Notes: generated by a model not told the origin, from the letters alone. 64,000 nucleotides of DNA from G963665215 sp963665215 (GCA_963665215.2 CAXXWW010000008.1:186001-250000), one strand, 5' to 3'; shown: positions 1 through 8,991, numbered from the stretch's first letter. Numbers and translations are program-made.

Positions 1-210
1 CTCAAGGACCGATGAAGGGACCTCGAAATGGATCCCCAGCACCGAGTAGGTGAACTTGAGGGAGTCTCCGACGCGCTCCGGCGTCTGCTTGTAGTCGGAC
101 ACGCCCACGACTCCCGAGAAATACTCCGGGACCCGTGCGGGATCGTCTATTACCCCAAAGACCTTCTCCACCGGAGCATTTATGACGATGCTGTTCTCCA
201 CGATTGGCAT
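1..210 (-). CDS. SRPBCC (START-like) family protein, 3' end outside window
   Basis: Reading back from an ATG at 208-210 gives an open frame that runs off the window edge, about 70 residues. The start MPIVENSIVINAPVEKVFG is the typical first strand and helix of polyketide cyclase/SRPBCC proteins, which begin with a strand followed by 'I.AP.e.VF..i.Dp.r.pey'. The next residues (DDPARVPEYFSGV) also fit. The family binds small hydrophobic ligands in a helix-grip fold; the ligand here cannot be read. The gene is incomplete because the window starts inside it. It stands alone, divergent from nothing visible and upstream of the LysR gene's 3' end. Confidence 0.75.
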   Translation of the reverse strand, partial: MPIVENSIVINAPVEKVFGVIDDPARVPEYFSGVVGVSDYKQTPERVGDSLKFTYSVLGIHFEVPSSVLE

Positions 211-302
211 ATCGCCCTCCCATAGCTGCTATAGCCGGTCATATTGTCTCCGCCGCTGATGGCCGAGAATTGTAACATAGACTGCCGCTTCCGGGTCGCC
301 GG

Positions 303-1214
303 TCACTTCGGCACCGGGGGCAGGGGCCGCTCTTCCTGCAGGAAACGCAGGAAGGCGCGCTGGGCCGACGGGAGACGCTTGTCCTGCCGGTAGAAGACGG
401 CCAACGGCCTGCGGCACTCCCAGCCGTCCACGGCCAGGGCCACGATGAAGCCGCCGGCGACGTCGGGGGTTGCCCCAAACTTCGATACGACGCCGAGGCC
501 CAACCCCGCCCCCACGGCCCTCTTCACGGCCTCATTGCTGCCCAGCTCCATGACCACCTTTATCGCGATTGCGTGCCGCTCCAGGCAGGCCTCCGCGGCA
601 TGGCGCGTCGCCGAACCGGGCTCCCGCAGTATGAAGCGCTGGCCCTCCAGGTCCGTCAGGCCCAAGGCCTCACGTTGGGCGAGGGGGTGGTCCGGCGCCG
701 CGATTATGGCGATGTCGTCGTCCACGTACAGGAAGGAGTTCAGCCCCTGCAGGCTTACCGGCGCTCCCACCATTCCCAGGTCGAGCTCGCGGTCGTTAAT
801 CCTATCGACAATGGCCTGGGTATTGGATATAGAGAGCGAGACCTCGACGTCGGGATACCTTTTCTGGAACTGTCCGATGACCCACGGGAGGATGTACTCG
901 CCCGGGGTGGTGCTGGACCCGATGGTCAGCCGGCCCCCCTTCAGCCCCCGGATATCCTGGACCGCCTCCTGCATCTCCTGGGCCAGGGAGAAGATCCGTT
1001 GCGTGTAGCTGAAGACCGTCTGCCCGGTGTCCGTAAGCTGCGGGCCCTTGCGGGTCCGGTGAAGAAGAGGAGACCCGAATGCGGTCTCCAACTCCCGCAC
1101 CTGGATCGAGACCGCGGGCTGGCTTATCGACAGCGCGTCCGCCGCCCGGGTGAAACTGCGCAGCGACGCCACCTTGTGGAAGATGTAGAGCTGATGAAAG
1201 TTCGTTTTCCCCAT
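303..1214 (-). CDS. LysR family transcriptional regulator
   Basis: 303 residues, the normal LysR length. The N-terminal winged helix-turn-helix is clear (about residues 5-62: FHQLYIFHKVASLRSFTRAA, SISQPAVSIQVRELE, PLLHRTRKG), followed by the linker helix and a substrate-binding domain starting near residue 90 (LTIGSSTTPGEYILPWVIG). That domain opening is most like the CysL/CbbR/YeiE branch, which controls sulfur, carbon or anion metabolism, but the effector cannot be assigned from sequence. The start is the ATG at 1212-1214. LysR proteins usually regulate a divergent neighbour; the divergent gene here is the Yip1-like protein about 400 bases away, so the target is uncertain. Confidence 0.93.
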   Translation of the reverse strand: MGKTNFHQLYIFHKVASLRSFTRAADALSISQPAVSIQVRELETAFGSPLLHRTRKGPQLTDTGQTVFSYTQRIFSLAQEMQEAVQDIRGLKGGRLTIGSSTTPGEYILPWVIGQFQKRYPDVEVSLSISNTQAIVDRINDRELDLGMVGAPVSLQGLNSFLYVDDDIAIIAAPDHPLAQREALGLTDLEGQRFILREPGSATRHAAEACLERHAIAIKVVMELGSNEAVKRAVGAGLGLGVVSKFGATPDVAGGFIVALAVDGWECRRPLAVFYRQDKRLPSAQRAFLRFLQEERPLPPVPK

Positions 1215-1553
1215 AATGATTTTTTATATAGGCGGGAAGTCTTCCGCCCCTGATATTATACTTCACACCCTTTAACCTGCTCAGGAGTTCATGTTCAGTG
1301 TGATTGGGCCGTCTCAGGGGTCCTCCAGTGCGACCGCCCCCGGACGGCTGATGATGGGACCACCGGTGCATCGGTCCAGCGGCCTTGCCCCTTCAAGCCG
1401 GCGCCACGCTCGATACTAGGACAGGTGTTATCCTCGGCGAATGGCCAAGCGTCCGTGATAAGCACGCACAGGTGGTCGATTAGTGGCCAGATACCGCCCC
1501 GGTTGAGGATGCCGACCGGCGGTCCATCCAGCTCACACACCCACCGGCAATGC
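1215..1553. other. Intergenic region between lysR and the Yip1-like gene
   Basis: About 340 bases between divergent genes. Open frames here show no recognisable protein family. The stretch may hold the LysR promoter and operator, but I see no clear T-N11-A operator with flanking dyad. A promoter for the right-hand gene lies just after it. Confidence 0.4.
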
Positions 1554-1582
1554 TTTACCCCACCTGGGGCTTGAGCTACAAT
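1554..1582 (+). promoter_or_regulatory. Predicted sigma70-type promoter of the Yip1-like gene
   Basis: TTTACC at 1554-1559 and TACAAT at 1577-1582 are separated by 17 bases, matching 4/6 and 5/6 of the -35 and -10 consensus. The predicted start of transcription is near 1589, giving a leader of about 28 bases with a GGAGG ribosome site at 1603-1607 before the ATG at 1617. Confidence 0.5.
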
Positions 1583-1616
1583 CGCCCGGATTGAGGCCGC
1601 TTGGAGGAATCTGACC

Positions 1617-2174
1617 ATGCGCGCCATGCTGTCCCAGGCAATAAAAGCCGCACGGCTGAACCGTGCGATATACGGCGTCATCGAGGAGGACGCCGACGCG
1701 ATACTGCATGCCCTGGGCGCCGTCATCCTGGCGGGCATCGCCGTCGGGCTCGGGCTGATGAGCGTTGTGGCAAACCTGGTCGAGGGGCCCGCCGAGCTGG
1801 GGAGCATCGTGGACAGGCTTCTCGGCCTATGGCTCGCGATCATGGCCATGTTGGTGGGGTGGATCGTTTGGGCGGTGGTCATCTATCTTCTGGGGTCCCG
1901 CTTTCTGGGTGGCAAGGCCAAATTCCGCATTATTCTTCGAGCTCTGGGCATATGCTACGGCCCGGCGGTGCTGCTTATCTTGATAACCATGCCCCTAGTA
2001 GGGAACCCGGCGTCGGTGCTCGGCGCGGTGTGGGTGCTGGTCGCCGCCGTGGTGGCCACGCACGAGATAGAGGACATGGACTGGGTAGGGGCGACGCTTG
2101 CCACGGTGCCGGGCTGGATCATCGCCTTTCTAGTGCTGCCCGTATTCTTGCTGGCGCCCCTGGTGGTCAGGTGA
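1617..2174 (+). CDS. Yip1-like integral membrane protein
   Basis: 185 residues with about five hydrophobic segments (roughly residues 35-58, 70-100, 112-130, 140-152, 160-182). The opening RLNRAIYGVIEEDADAIL followed by a long hydrophobic stretch is the layout of bacterial Yip1-domain proteins (R..Y..i..D..a...Al). The start ATG has GGAGG 9 bases upstream and a plausible promoter before it. Its function is unknown; bacterial Yip1 proteins are uncharacterised membrane proteins. The 3' end overlaps the convergent TatD gene by 45 bases. Family assignment is moderately sure. Confidence 0.65.
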   Translation: MRAMLSQAIKAARLNRAIYGVIEEDADAILHALGAVILAGIAVGLGLMSVVANLVEGPAELGSIVDRLLGLWLAIMAMLVGWIVWAVVIYLLGSRFLGGKAKFRIILRALGICYGPAVLLILITMPLVGNPASVLGAVWVLVAAVVATHEIEDMDWVGATLATVPGWIIAFLVLPVFLLAPLVVR

Positions 2175-2993
2175 TGGGCAGCCGACAGGGACCTCCCTCT
2201 CGGAGAGTAGGACCCTTTCGACCGCATCGCGCCTGGTCCCGATGAGGGAGAGAAAGTTCCGGCTGGTGGCGGCCTCGACCTCTTGCAGCGACCTGCCCTG
2301 CAGCTCGGCGAGCTTCCGGGCGACGTCTCTTACGTGGCGCGGCTCCGTCCAGTTTTGGCGCTTTGCCTTGAAGGGCTGCGGGGCGGCGTCGGACTCGAGG
2401 ACAATGTAGTCCAGTGGCAACGCGGCGGCCACCCGCTGGAGATGGGGTAGCCTGAGCAGCGGTCTGGCCAGGGAGATGTAGAAGCCCAGGTCGATGGCGC
2501 GGCGTGCCGTGTCGCCGTCGGCCTGGAAGTAGTGCATGACCCCCGCGACCTCGTACGCGCGCTCCTCTCGAAGGACGCGAAGGGTCTCCTCGCCGGCCTC
2601 GCGGCTGTGGAAAACGATGGGCAGTCCCAGCTCCCGTGCCAGCCGAATCTGCTCCCGGAACGCCTGGTACTGGACCGCGCGGTCGGGCGAGCCTTCCATG
2701 AAGTCCAGCCCTATCTCGCTGACGACGAGTACCTTCTCCGATGACACGGCCAGTTTGAGGAGTCGGGCGTACGTCCCATCGTCGACCGGACCACGCAGGT
2801 CCATGGGGTGTATGCCGACTCCGGAGAATAGCTCGGGGAATCGGGCGGAGAGCTCCACGGAGCGGGCCGAGGTCTCCAGGGTGGTACCCGCCGTTACGAC
2901 GAGGCGCACCCCCGCGCTCCGCGCCCGTTTTAGTATCTGGGAGACCTCCTCTTGGGAGAAGGGGTCCAAGTGTGTATGGCAGTCTATTAGCAT
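2130..2993 (-). CDS. TatD family metal-dependent hydrolase (DNase)
   Basis: 287 residues of a TIM-barrel metallohydrolase. The visible metal-site motifs are HTHLD near residue 6, GIHPMD near 82, EIGLDF near 115, FHSREAGEE near 153, MHYFQAD near 178, and ESDAAPQ near 224. TatD proteins are Mg-dependent 3'-5' exonucleases or related phosphodiesterases acting in the cytoplasm in DNA repair and quality control. The third motif (VLESDAAPQPF) keeps the D of the family's ETDAP but with S for T, and GFYISLA replaces the usual G..IS..G. The C-terminal about 20 residues extend past the normal family end and overlap the convergent membrane gene. Confidence 0.88.
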   Translation of the reverse strand: MLIDCHTHLDPFSQEEVSQILKRARSAGVRLVVTAGTTLETSARSVELSARFPELFSGVGIHPMDLRGPVDDGTYARLLKLAVSSEKVLVVSEIGLDFMEGSPDRAVQYQAFREQIRLARELGLPIVFHSREAGEETLRVLREERAYEVAGVMHYFQADGDTARRAIDLGFYISLARPLLRLPHLQRVAAALPLDYIVLESDAAPQPFKAKRQNWTEPRHVRDVARKLAELQGRSLQEVEAATSRNFLSLIGTRRDAVERVLLSEREVPVGCPSPDHQGRQQEYGQH

Positions 2994-3131
2994 CGTGCTG
3001 GTTTCATGTCACACCGACGATGTGGCCGTGGAGGTGGCGACGCTGCGGAGGCTAAATTATACTACTAGGCGATTGGGGGCAGACGTGACGTACGAGGAGG
3101 TGAGAGTGGCAAGGTCATCAACGGAAACGTC

Positions 3132-4105
3132 ATGAGAGGCCGGGTACTTCGTTGGGGCAGGATTATCGTCGGCCTCCTGGCCAGCGTGGGGTTTCTCTGG
3201 CTGGCGACCCGCGGCCTGGACTGGGAATCTCTTGCCGGGAACCTGGCGGGAGTATCCATCACCCTCCTCCTGGTCTCGCTTGGCGTGTTCATGTTCGCAA
3301 GCTATGTGAGGGCGGTCAGGTGGCGATTACTGTTCGCGAAGGAAAACATCACCATCGCGCGCCTGTTCATAATCCAGAACGAGGGCGTCGGCGTCAACAA
3401 CGTGCTGCCCGTACGGGTTGGAAGCGAGATCACTCAGCTGGCGGTGCTCACCACCAGGGACGGCGTAAATAAGGCCACCGCGGTCGCGACGCTGGGTATG
3501 GAGCGCGTCATCGACGTCGTTGCCAGCACGGGAATACTCGGCGTCGCCTTCTTGTTCGTTCCCGAGATGAGGCCCTTCGCGATATACGTTGGGGCGCAGC
3601 CGGCTTCGCCCTGCTCGCGGTAGTTGCGGTTATTCTACTGGCGCGGGGTAGCACGCTGACGATCGTGAGGCGGTTCTCGTTTCTCGCCGCCCTCTCTCTC
3701 GCGGTCAGGGACCTTGAGCGGGAGCGACTGCGGCTCCTGGGTTCCTTCTTGGTCAGCATCGCATACTGGATTCTGGTCGGTATTACGGCGTGGATTGTAT
3801 CGGTAGCAATCGAGCTACCTATATCCCCGGTGACCGCGACTCTCGTCATAATGGGCACCATCTTCTTTGCCACCGCGGTGCCCGCCGCCCCGAGCGCCGT
3901 CGGCGCGTTCGAGTGGGCGGTGGTCTATGTCCTGACTTTCTTCGGAATCGAGCGCACGGCGGGGTTTGGCTACGCGGTGGTCATCCACGCCGTGTTTTTC
4001 CTGCCGCCGACCATTATCGCCGCGATTTTCCTTCCCGGGGAGGGCGTATTTTCCCTGATTCGCAGGCGCAGCCCGGCGGCGAGGGGGGCGAGCGCAGGCC
4101 CCTAA
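3132..4105 (+). pseudogene. Flippase-like (UPF0104/LPG synthase TM-type) membrane protein, frameshifted
   Basis: Two open frames encode the two halves of one multi-pass membrane protein. The first (3132-3623) begins with a TM segment and contains RAVRWRLLFAKENI and NNVLPVRVGSEITQLAVL, hallmarks of the lysylphosphatidylglycerol synthase TM-region family (residues near R..RW..L and ..P.R.GE). The second (from 3665, GTG) continues with four more TM segments and SAVGAFEWAVVYVL, matching the family's 'P...G.fE'. Adding one G to the run near 3591 (VGG AAGFALLAVV) joins the frames into a 324-residue protein with a length divisible by three. This is either a real mutation or a homopolymer sequencing error. 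The family flips or modifies lipids; the substrate is unknown. Confidence 0.75.
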
Positions 4106-4330
4106 CGCTGAGAGCGGCGAGCCTTAGAGGGTGTGTGAGAAGTGTGTGGAACTGTGGTTCGACCCTTCGACTTCGCTCAGGACAGGCAGGCTCACCACGA
4201 TGGTTCGATACGGCCTGCGGCCTACTCACCATGCGCGGTATTTGCCCGTTCGCCCCGAGTAGTCACGACGAGTCGGGACGTATCGAGGGGAGCTTGTCGA
4301 AGGGTATCAGGCTCGTATTCACACCCCCTC
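4106..4330. repeat. Dispersed-repeat cluster (CTTCGACTTCGCTCAGGACAGG type)
   Basis: A noncoding gap of 225 bases holding the short interspersed repeat that also occurs near 11.6, 51.4, 53.1, 55.9 and 58.3 kb. Here it reads CCCTTCGACTTCGCTCAGG at about 4159-4180, the reverse complement of CCTGAGC-(4 to 6)-GTCGAAGGG. A second GTCGAAGGG-type core is at about 4295-4306, with ATGGTTCGAT between them. Such repeats translate as PERSRR or FDFAQDR in spurious frames, which is a sign that those frames are not genes. Confidence 0.6.
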
Positions 4331-4780
4331 TTAGAGCGCGAGCTGCTTTCGGTATTCCTCGACCCCTTCTGAAAGGGCGGACCACGCCAGCAGGGTGCAC
4401 TTTATGCGGACTGGGAACCGCTGGACGCCGAAGAGGGCACGCAGCCCGCCCAACCGGCGCAGCTCTTCATCCGATGGCTCGGAGCCGCCCATCACCCGTC
4501 TGAAGAGGCCCGACAGCTCCTGTACGTCCTCGACGGTCTTGCCGACCAAGGCCTCGGAGAGCATCGACGCCGAGGCCTGATTTATGGAGCATCCAGCGGC
4601 CTGGACGCCGACGTGGGAGATGCGGCCGGAATCGACGACGACCTGCAGGTCTACCTCGTCCCCGCAGAATGGGTTGACGGCGCGACCGGAGATGTCGGGG
4701 CTCTCGATTTGGTCGTGATTTCGGGGGTGTCGGCAGTGGTCAAGAATCGCGTCGCGGTAAAGGTCGTCGAGGTCAACCAT
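4331..4780 (-). CDS. sufU: SufU-type Fe-S cluster scaffold / sulfur-transfer protein (copy 2)
   Basis: 149 residues in the NifU-N/IscU fold. The three conserved cysteines are in NPFCGDEVDL (with the following Asp), AAGCSINQAS and RIKCTLLAWSAL, and the insertion of about 20 residues before the third Cys (FRRVMGGSEPSDEELRRLGG) is the SufU signature that separates it from IscU. SufU takes sulfur from SufS and passes it to SufBCD. The ATG at 4780 overlaps the sufS stop by one base; a GTG three bases upstream at 4783 overlaps it as GTGA, so the two are translationally coupled. It is the last gene of the cluster and a paralog of the SufU at 7001-7495. Confidence 0.92.
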   Translation of the reverse strand: MVDLDDLYRDAILDHCRHPRNHDQIESPDISGRAVNPFCGDEVDLQVVVDSGRISHVGVQAAGCSINQASASMLSEALVGKTVEDVQELSGLFRRVMGGSEPSDEELRRLGGLRALFGVQRFPVRIKCTLLAWSALSEGVEEYRKQLAL

Positions 4781-6030
4781 CACGGGGCGAAGTATCTCAG
4801 GGCGCGTTTCAGGGCGTCAACAAGCACGTCGATCTCTTCCTCGGTGTTGTATATGTAGAAGCTGGCCCTGGCGGTGGCGGCCACGCCCAGGAGTCGCATC
4901 ACCGGCATGTTACAGTGGTGCCCCGTTCGTATTGCGATGCCCTCCCTGTCCAGGAACGTCCCCAAATCGTGGGGGTGCACATCAGAGGAGTGGAACAGCA
5001 CGATGCCGCCTCTGCTATTCACGTCGCTGGGGCCAAAGAGGTCCAGCTCCTCGATCTCCTGTAGGGCATTCAGGGCGTGCGAGGTGAGGCGCATCTCGTG
5101 CTCTCGAACGTTGTCCATGCCGATGGCCTCAAGGTAGTCGATGGCCGCGCCAAGGCCGATGGCGTCGGCGATATTGGGTGTGCCGGCCTCGAAGCGCATA
5201 GGCAACTCGTTCCACGAGGCATGATCGTACCACACCTCCAGGACCATCTCCCCACCCCTCAAGAATGGCTCCATCTCCTCCAGCACGTCTCGTTTCACGT
5301 AGAGGACGCCGATGCCCGTCGGGCCCAACATCTTGTGGCCTGAGAAGGCCAGGAAGTCGCAGTCCAGCTCGTTGACGTCGACCGGCTGATGCGGAACGCT
5401 TTGAGCGCCGTCGACGAGCACCGCCGCGCCGACGGCGCGGGCCTTGACCGCCAGCTCCTTCACCGGGTTGATGGTGCCCAGCGAGTTGGACTCGTGAACG
5501 ACGGATACGAGCTTGGTGCGGGCGTTGATTATGGAGTCGACGTCTTCTAGATTCAAGGTGCCGTCCTGGGCCATGGGCAGAAACCTCAGTGTCGCGCCCT
5601 TCTCCGAGGCGACCTTTTGCCATGGGACCAGGTTGCTGTGGTGCTCCATCTGAGTGAGAACGATCTCGTCGCCCGGCTTGATGTGGCTCTCGGCCCAGGT
5701 GTTAGCGACCAGATTAATGGACTCGGTGGTGTTTCGGGTCCAGATTATCGACTCAGGCGAATCGGCCTTGATGAAGCTCGCTACTTTCTGGCGGGCCTCT
5801 TCGAACCTGTCGGTGGCCTGCATGCTCAGCGCATGGACGCCCCGATGCACGTTGGAGTTGTACCCCTCGTAGTAGTCCGTCAGCGCCCGGATCACGCTAT
5901 GGGGCTTCTGCGAGGTGGCGGCGCTGTCCAGGTAGACCAACGGCTTGCCATAGACCGTCCTGGACAGTATGGGGAAGTCCCGCCGGATGGTCTTGCTGTC
6001 CAGTCTCTTTCGTTCCTTCGATATGGTCAT
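4780..6030 (-). CDS. sufS: SufS-type cysteine desulfurase
   Basis: 416 residues, normal for SufS. It is a PLP enzyme that removes sulfur from cysteine for Fe-S assembly. Visible motifs are YLDSAATSQKP near residue 40, EHHSNLVPWQ near 130, VLVDGAQSVPHQPVDV near 205, the PLP lysine in FSGHKMLGPTG, and a late region with RTGHHCNMPVM, whose Cys sits on the catalytic loop of group II desulfurases. The ATG at 6030 with AGGA 7 bases upstream is preferred over the TTG at 6060. It is the second to last gene of the SUF operon and is coupled to the terminal SufU, its expected sulfur acceptor. Confidence 0.95.
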   Translation of the reverse strand: MTISKERKRLDSKTIRRDFPILSRTVYGKPLVYLDSAATSQKPHSVIRALTDYYEGYNSNVHRGVHALSMQATDRFEEARQKVASFIKADSPESIIWTRNTTESINLVANTWAESHIKPGDEIVLTQMEHHSNLVPWQKVASEKGATLRFLPMAQDGTLNLEDVDSIINARTKLVSVVHESNSLGTINPVKELAVKARAVGAAVLVDGAQSVPHQPVDVNELDCDFLAFSGHKMLGPTGIGVLYVKRDVLEEMEPFLRGGEMVLEVWYDHASWNELPMRFEAGTPNIADAIGLGAAIDYLEAIGMDNVREHEMRLTSHALNALQEIEELDLFGPSDVNSRGGIVLFHSSDVHPHDLGTFLDREGIAIRTGHHCNMPVMRLLGVAATARASFYIYNTEEEIDVLVDALKRALRYFAP

Positions 6031-6178
6031 TGGCTTGTCCTGTGTCTGCCGGCGGGCCAACTCGTTACCCGTGCCAGGTAGTCTCGACGCGACCCCTGTT
6101 ACCTCAGGGGAGTCAGGGCAAGTGCGAGGCGTTTGGGCGAAATAAGCCTCGAATTCGCCTCAGCCGCATGTCGTATGC

Positions 6179-6484
6179 TCAAACGTCGACCTCAATGTCC
6201 TCACCATCCAGCCGGACCGAGAAGGTGTCGATCGGCAGCACGGCGGGCGCCTCCGTCACCTCGCCGCTCCTGACGTCGAATCGTGCCCCGTGCCTTGGGC
6301 ACTCCACCTCGTACCCCATGACCTCGCCCTGGTCAAGAGAGCCTCCGTCGTGGGTGCAGACGTTGTCTATGGCGTACAGATCGCCGTCGACGTTGCAGAG
6401 GGCGACCTCTCGGCCGCGAACGTCGTACACCCGGACTGTTCCAGGGGGTACATCTTCCACCTTCCCAACATTTATGAAGGCCAT
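6179..6484 (-). CDS. Non-heme Rieske [2Fe-2S] ferredoxin
   Basis: 101 residues. The Rieske cluster ligands are complete: NVCTHDGG near residue 43 and ECPRHGARFD near residue 62 (C-x-H...C-x2-H). This matches the small Rieske ferredoxins (NirD/BphF type) that carry electrons to dioxygenases or sit in SUF operons. The ATG at 6484 lies 10 bases after the rrf2 stop, so both are likely on one transcript. Position inside the SUF operon suggests an electron supply for cluster assembly; this is inference from context. Confidence 0.88.
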   Translation of the reverse strand: MAFINVGKVEDVPPGTVRVYDVRGREVALCNVDGDLYAIDNVCTHDGGSLDQGEVMGYEVECPRHGARFDVRSGEVTEAPAVLPIDTFSVRLDGEDIEVDV

Positions 6485-6494
6485 TCCCAGGACC

Positions 6495-6959
6495 TTACCT
6501 TCGTGCTGTGCCGGCCAGAGGTCTCGCGGAGCCCTCGGCCACGCCGTCGAGATGCGCCTTGCGCTCCACCAGATCAGCGATGCTGATGGCGTCCAGGACA
6601 CTGTGGATGGCCACCTCCACGTCTCTCCAGACGCCCCGCTGGCCGCACGCTGGCGACTGATCGCACATGCCGGCGTCGTCCAGGCAGCCCACAATAGTCG
6701 TCGGCCCGCCCAGGCGCGTCATCACCATGCCCATGCTTATCTCCGACGGGTCCTTCGCCAGGGCGTGGCCGCCCTGGGGGCCGCGCTGACTCCTGGTAAG
6801 GCCGTTCTTCTGCAGCGAGTGCATCACCTGAGCGAGGAACGGCTCAGGAATGCTCTGGCGGCCTGCGATCTCGGCGGCGCGCACCGGACCTTCATTCTGG
6901 TGCGACGCCAGATCGACCAGCGCCCTGACTCCGTAATCGACCTGCATTGGGATGTGCAT
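6495..6959 (-). CDS. Rrf2 family transcriptional regulator with three-cysteine Fe-S motif
   Basis: 154 residues. The winged helix DNA-binding part begins MHIPMQVDYGVRALVDLASH, and SIPEPFLAQVMHSLQKNGL is the recognition region of the Rrf2 family. Three cysteines follow near residues 92-105 in C-x6-C-x5-C spacing (GCLDDAGMCDQSPAC), close to the cluster ligands of IscR (C-x5-C-x5-C). Proteins of this kind sense Fe-S status and repress isc/suf operons; that role here is inference. The ATG at 6959 was chosen because upstream sequence in the frame is low-complexity Gly/Arg and overlaps sufU. Unusually it lies in the middle of the operon rather than first. Confidence 0.88.
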   Translation of the reverse strand: MHIPMQVDYGVRALVDLASHQNEGPVRAAEIAGRQSIPEPFLAQVMHSLQKNGLTRSQRGPQGGHALAKDPSEISMGMVMTRLGGPTTIVGCLDDAGMCDQSPACGQRGVWRDVEVAIHSVLDAISIADLVERKAHLDGVAEGSARPLAGTARR

Positions 6960-7000
6960 GCCTGCTCCTCCTCCGCACCCGCGGCGCCTCTGAACGCCGC

Positions 7001-7495
7001 CTACTCGGTCTTGACCGTCCCCTCCTGTCCCTTCAACGCGGCCTTGAGCGTGTGCCAGGACAAGACGGCGCACTTTATCCTGGTGGGAAATTCGGATACC
7101 CCGGCCAGCAGCTCCAGATCACCGAGGCGGTCGGGATCGAAACTCCCATCGGGGCCGCGTGTGAGCATCTGGTGGAAGTCTTCGAATATGGCCTCAGCCT
7201 CGGCCGAGGACTTGCCCTTGATGCTCTCGGTCATCATCGACGCGGAGGCCCTGGAGATAGCGCAGCCCGAGCCCTGGAATCCCACCTCTGTTATGATGTC
7301 GTCGGCCATGTCCAGGTAGAGGGTGATCGTGTCCCCGCAGAAGGGGTTGAAGCCGTTGGCCGACCGGTCCGCGTTGTCCAGGGCCCGGAAGTTTTTGGGC
7401 TTCCGGTTGTGCTCCATTATGATCTCTTGGTAGAGCTCTTCTAGCTCGGACATATCTTCCTGTCTCCAGTCGAGCCGGCGAGAACTTTCGGTCAC
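7001..7495 (-). CDS. sufU: SufU-type Fe-S cluster scaffold / sulfur-transfer protein (copy 1)
   Basis: 164 residues from a GTG at 7495 that overlaps the sufD stop as GTGA, or 150 residues from the ATG at 7453 (MSELEELYQEIIMEHNRKPK, the usual family start). The three Cys are in NPFCGDTITLYL, GSGCAISRAS and RIKCAVLSWHTLK, with the SufU insertion before the last. It differs clearly from the other SufU in this operon, so the two are diverged paralogs rather than a recent duplication. Coupled to sufD and followed 41 bases later by rrf2. Confidence 0.92.
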   Translation of the reverse strand: MTESSRRLDWRQEDMSELEELYQEIIMEHNRKPKNFRALDNADRSANGFNPFCGDTITLYLDMADDIITEVGFQGSGCAISRASASMMTESIKGKSSAEAEAIFEDFHQMLTRGPDGSFDPDRLGDLELLAGVSEFPTRIKCAVLSWHTLKAALKGQEGTVKTE

Positions 7496-8841
7496 GAATT
7501 CGCGGCGGCCTGCAGCCGCGGCAGGGCGCCCGAGAACAGCTTATCGAGGTGGTCTCGAAGGGGTCCGAGCCGTACGCGCTCGGTGATCTCGCTGGCGAAC
7601 CCGTACACCAGGAGCTCGCGGGCGGTGTCCTCGTCGAGCCCCCGGCTTGTCATGTAGAACAGGGCGTCCCGGCCCACGGCGCCCGCCGTGGCCCCGTGGA
7701 AGCACTGCACGTCATCGGCGAAGATCTCCAGGCTTGGCTTGGTGTTCACCCTGGCGCCCTCAGAGAGGAGCAGGTTCTTGTCGGACTGCCTGGCGTAGGC
7801 CTTCTGCGCTTGGGGCCGGACCAGGACCCTGCCGCTGAATACGGCCCTGGACCTGCCGTCGATGATGCCCTTGAAGTACTGGTCGCTGGTGGTGTGGGGC
7901 ATGGCGTGGTCGATGTTGATGTGGTTGTCGATGTGCTGCGTTCCCGACGTGAAGTAGAGGCCGTTGAGGTAGCAGGCGCTTCCGGGCGCGTCGAGTAGCA
8001 CGCTGAGGTCGTTCCTCGCCACACGCGCGCCCCTGGCGAATGAGGTCGAGCTGAACGTGCTGTCACGCCCCAGACTCACGCGGGTAGTGCCGATGTGGAA
8101 CGCCTGGGGGCTCTCCATGAGGTACCGGTAGTGCTCTATCTCGGCGCCATCATCGGCCACGATCTCCGCGACGGCGTTGGTGAAATATAGCCCGTCGGAA
8201 GCACTCACGTAGCTCTCCACCACCGTCAGCCTGCTGTTCCGGCCGACCACGATCAGCGTTCGGGGGTAGGAGACGGCAGGCTCCGTCCGGCGGGTAGTCA
8301 GGAAGACCAGGTGCAGCGGGGAGTCGGGTACGCTGCCATCAGGAACGTGAACAAACGCGCCGTCCCTCAGAAACGCGGAGTTGATGGCGGTGAACCCGTC
8401 GTCTTCGGCGCTGGCATGGCGCCCCAGGTACCTCTTCACCAGGTCGCCATCCTGAGACGTGGCATCGGCCAGATTGGCAGCCATGAGGCCGTTTGTCGAA
8501 CGGGTCGGGCCGGAGAGGGACTCCGAGTAGCGGCCGTCTACGAATACCAGACGGGTCCAGCCCTCCTCCCAGGGAGCCAGGTCTCTGACGGCGGAGCCAT
8601 TGACGCCATTGGTGTCGACGTGGAACGGGTACTCAAACTCGGCCCTGGCGATGGGGAGGACGTTGGTGAACTTCCACCTCTCGTTGCCACGAGTGGCCGT
8701 TGGGAATCCAAGGTCGTTGAAGGTAGCAATCCCCTGATTGCGCATGTCGCTCAGCCACGGCGGTCCGCCGGAGGGCAGGCCGTCCTCAAAGGCCCTGAAG
8801 TCGGACCGGTACCTGTCGTAGCTCGCCAACGCCTGTGCCAT
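7492..8841 (-). CDS. sufD: SufD, Fe-S cluster assembly protein
   Basis: 449 residues. The C-terminal beta-helix and helical tail are typical of SufD/SufB: LNGLYFTSGTQHIDNHINID, SDQYFKGIIDGRSRAVFSGR and NTKPSLEIFADDVQCFHGAT, with the conserved His (FHGAT) and the RGLDEDTARELLVYGFA tail. SufD pairs with SufB in the SufBC2D scaffold, supporting cluster assembly and iron acquisition. The ATG at 8841 (MAQALASYDRY) is chosen; the frame extends 34 codons further but with unlikely composition. A gap of 150 bases separates it from sufC. Confidence 0.93.
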   Translation of the reverse strand: MAQALASYDRYRSDFRAFEDGLPSGGPPWLSDMRNQGIATFNDLGFPTATRGNERWKFTNVLPIARAEFEYPFHVDTNGVNGSAVRDLAPWEEGWTRLVFVDGRYSESLSGPTRSTNGLMAANLADATSQDGDLVKRYLGRHASAEDDGFTAINSAFLRDGAFVHVPDGSVPDSPLHLVFLTTRRTEPAVSYPRTLIVVGRNSRLTVVESYVSASDGLYFTNAVAEIVADDGAEIEHYRYLMESPQAFHIGTTRVSLGRDSTFSSTSFARGARVARNDLSVLLDAPGSACYLNGLYFTSGTQHIDNHINIDHAMPHTTSDQYFKGIIDGRSRAVFSGRVLVRPQAQKAYARQSDKNLLLSEGARVNTKPSLEIFADDVQCFHGATAGAVGRDALFYMTSRGLDEDTARELLVYGFASEITERVRLGPLRDHLDKLFSGALPRLQAAANS

Positions 8842-8991
8842 TATTCCTCTATCCCCAACGTGCAACACGTCTCTCCCGGCCGCCTGCCGACGATAGAGCC
8901 CCGGAGGGATGCCTGCAGCCCCCATGTGCGCCCAGCAGGGCATCGCGGCGTCCCATACGCCTATGTGGGCCAGCCGATGCCGGGAGGCACT

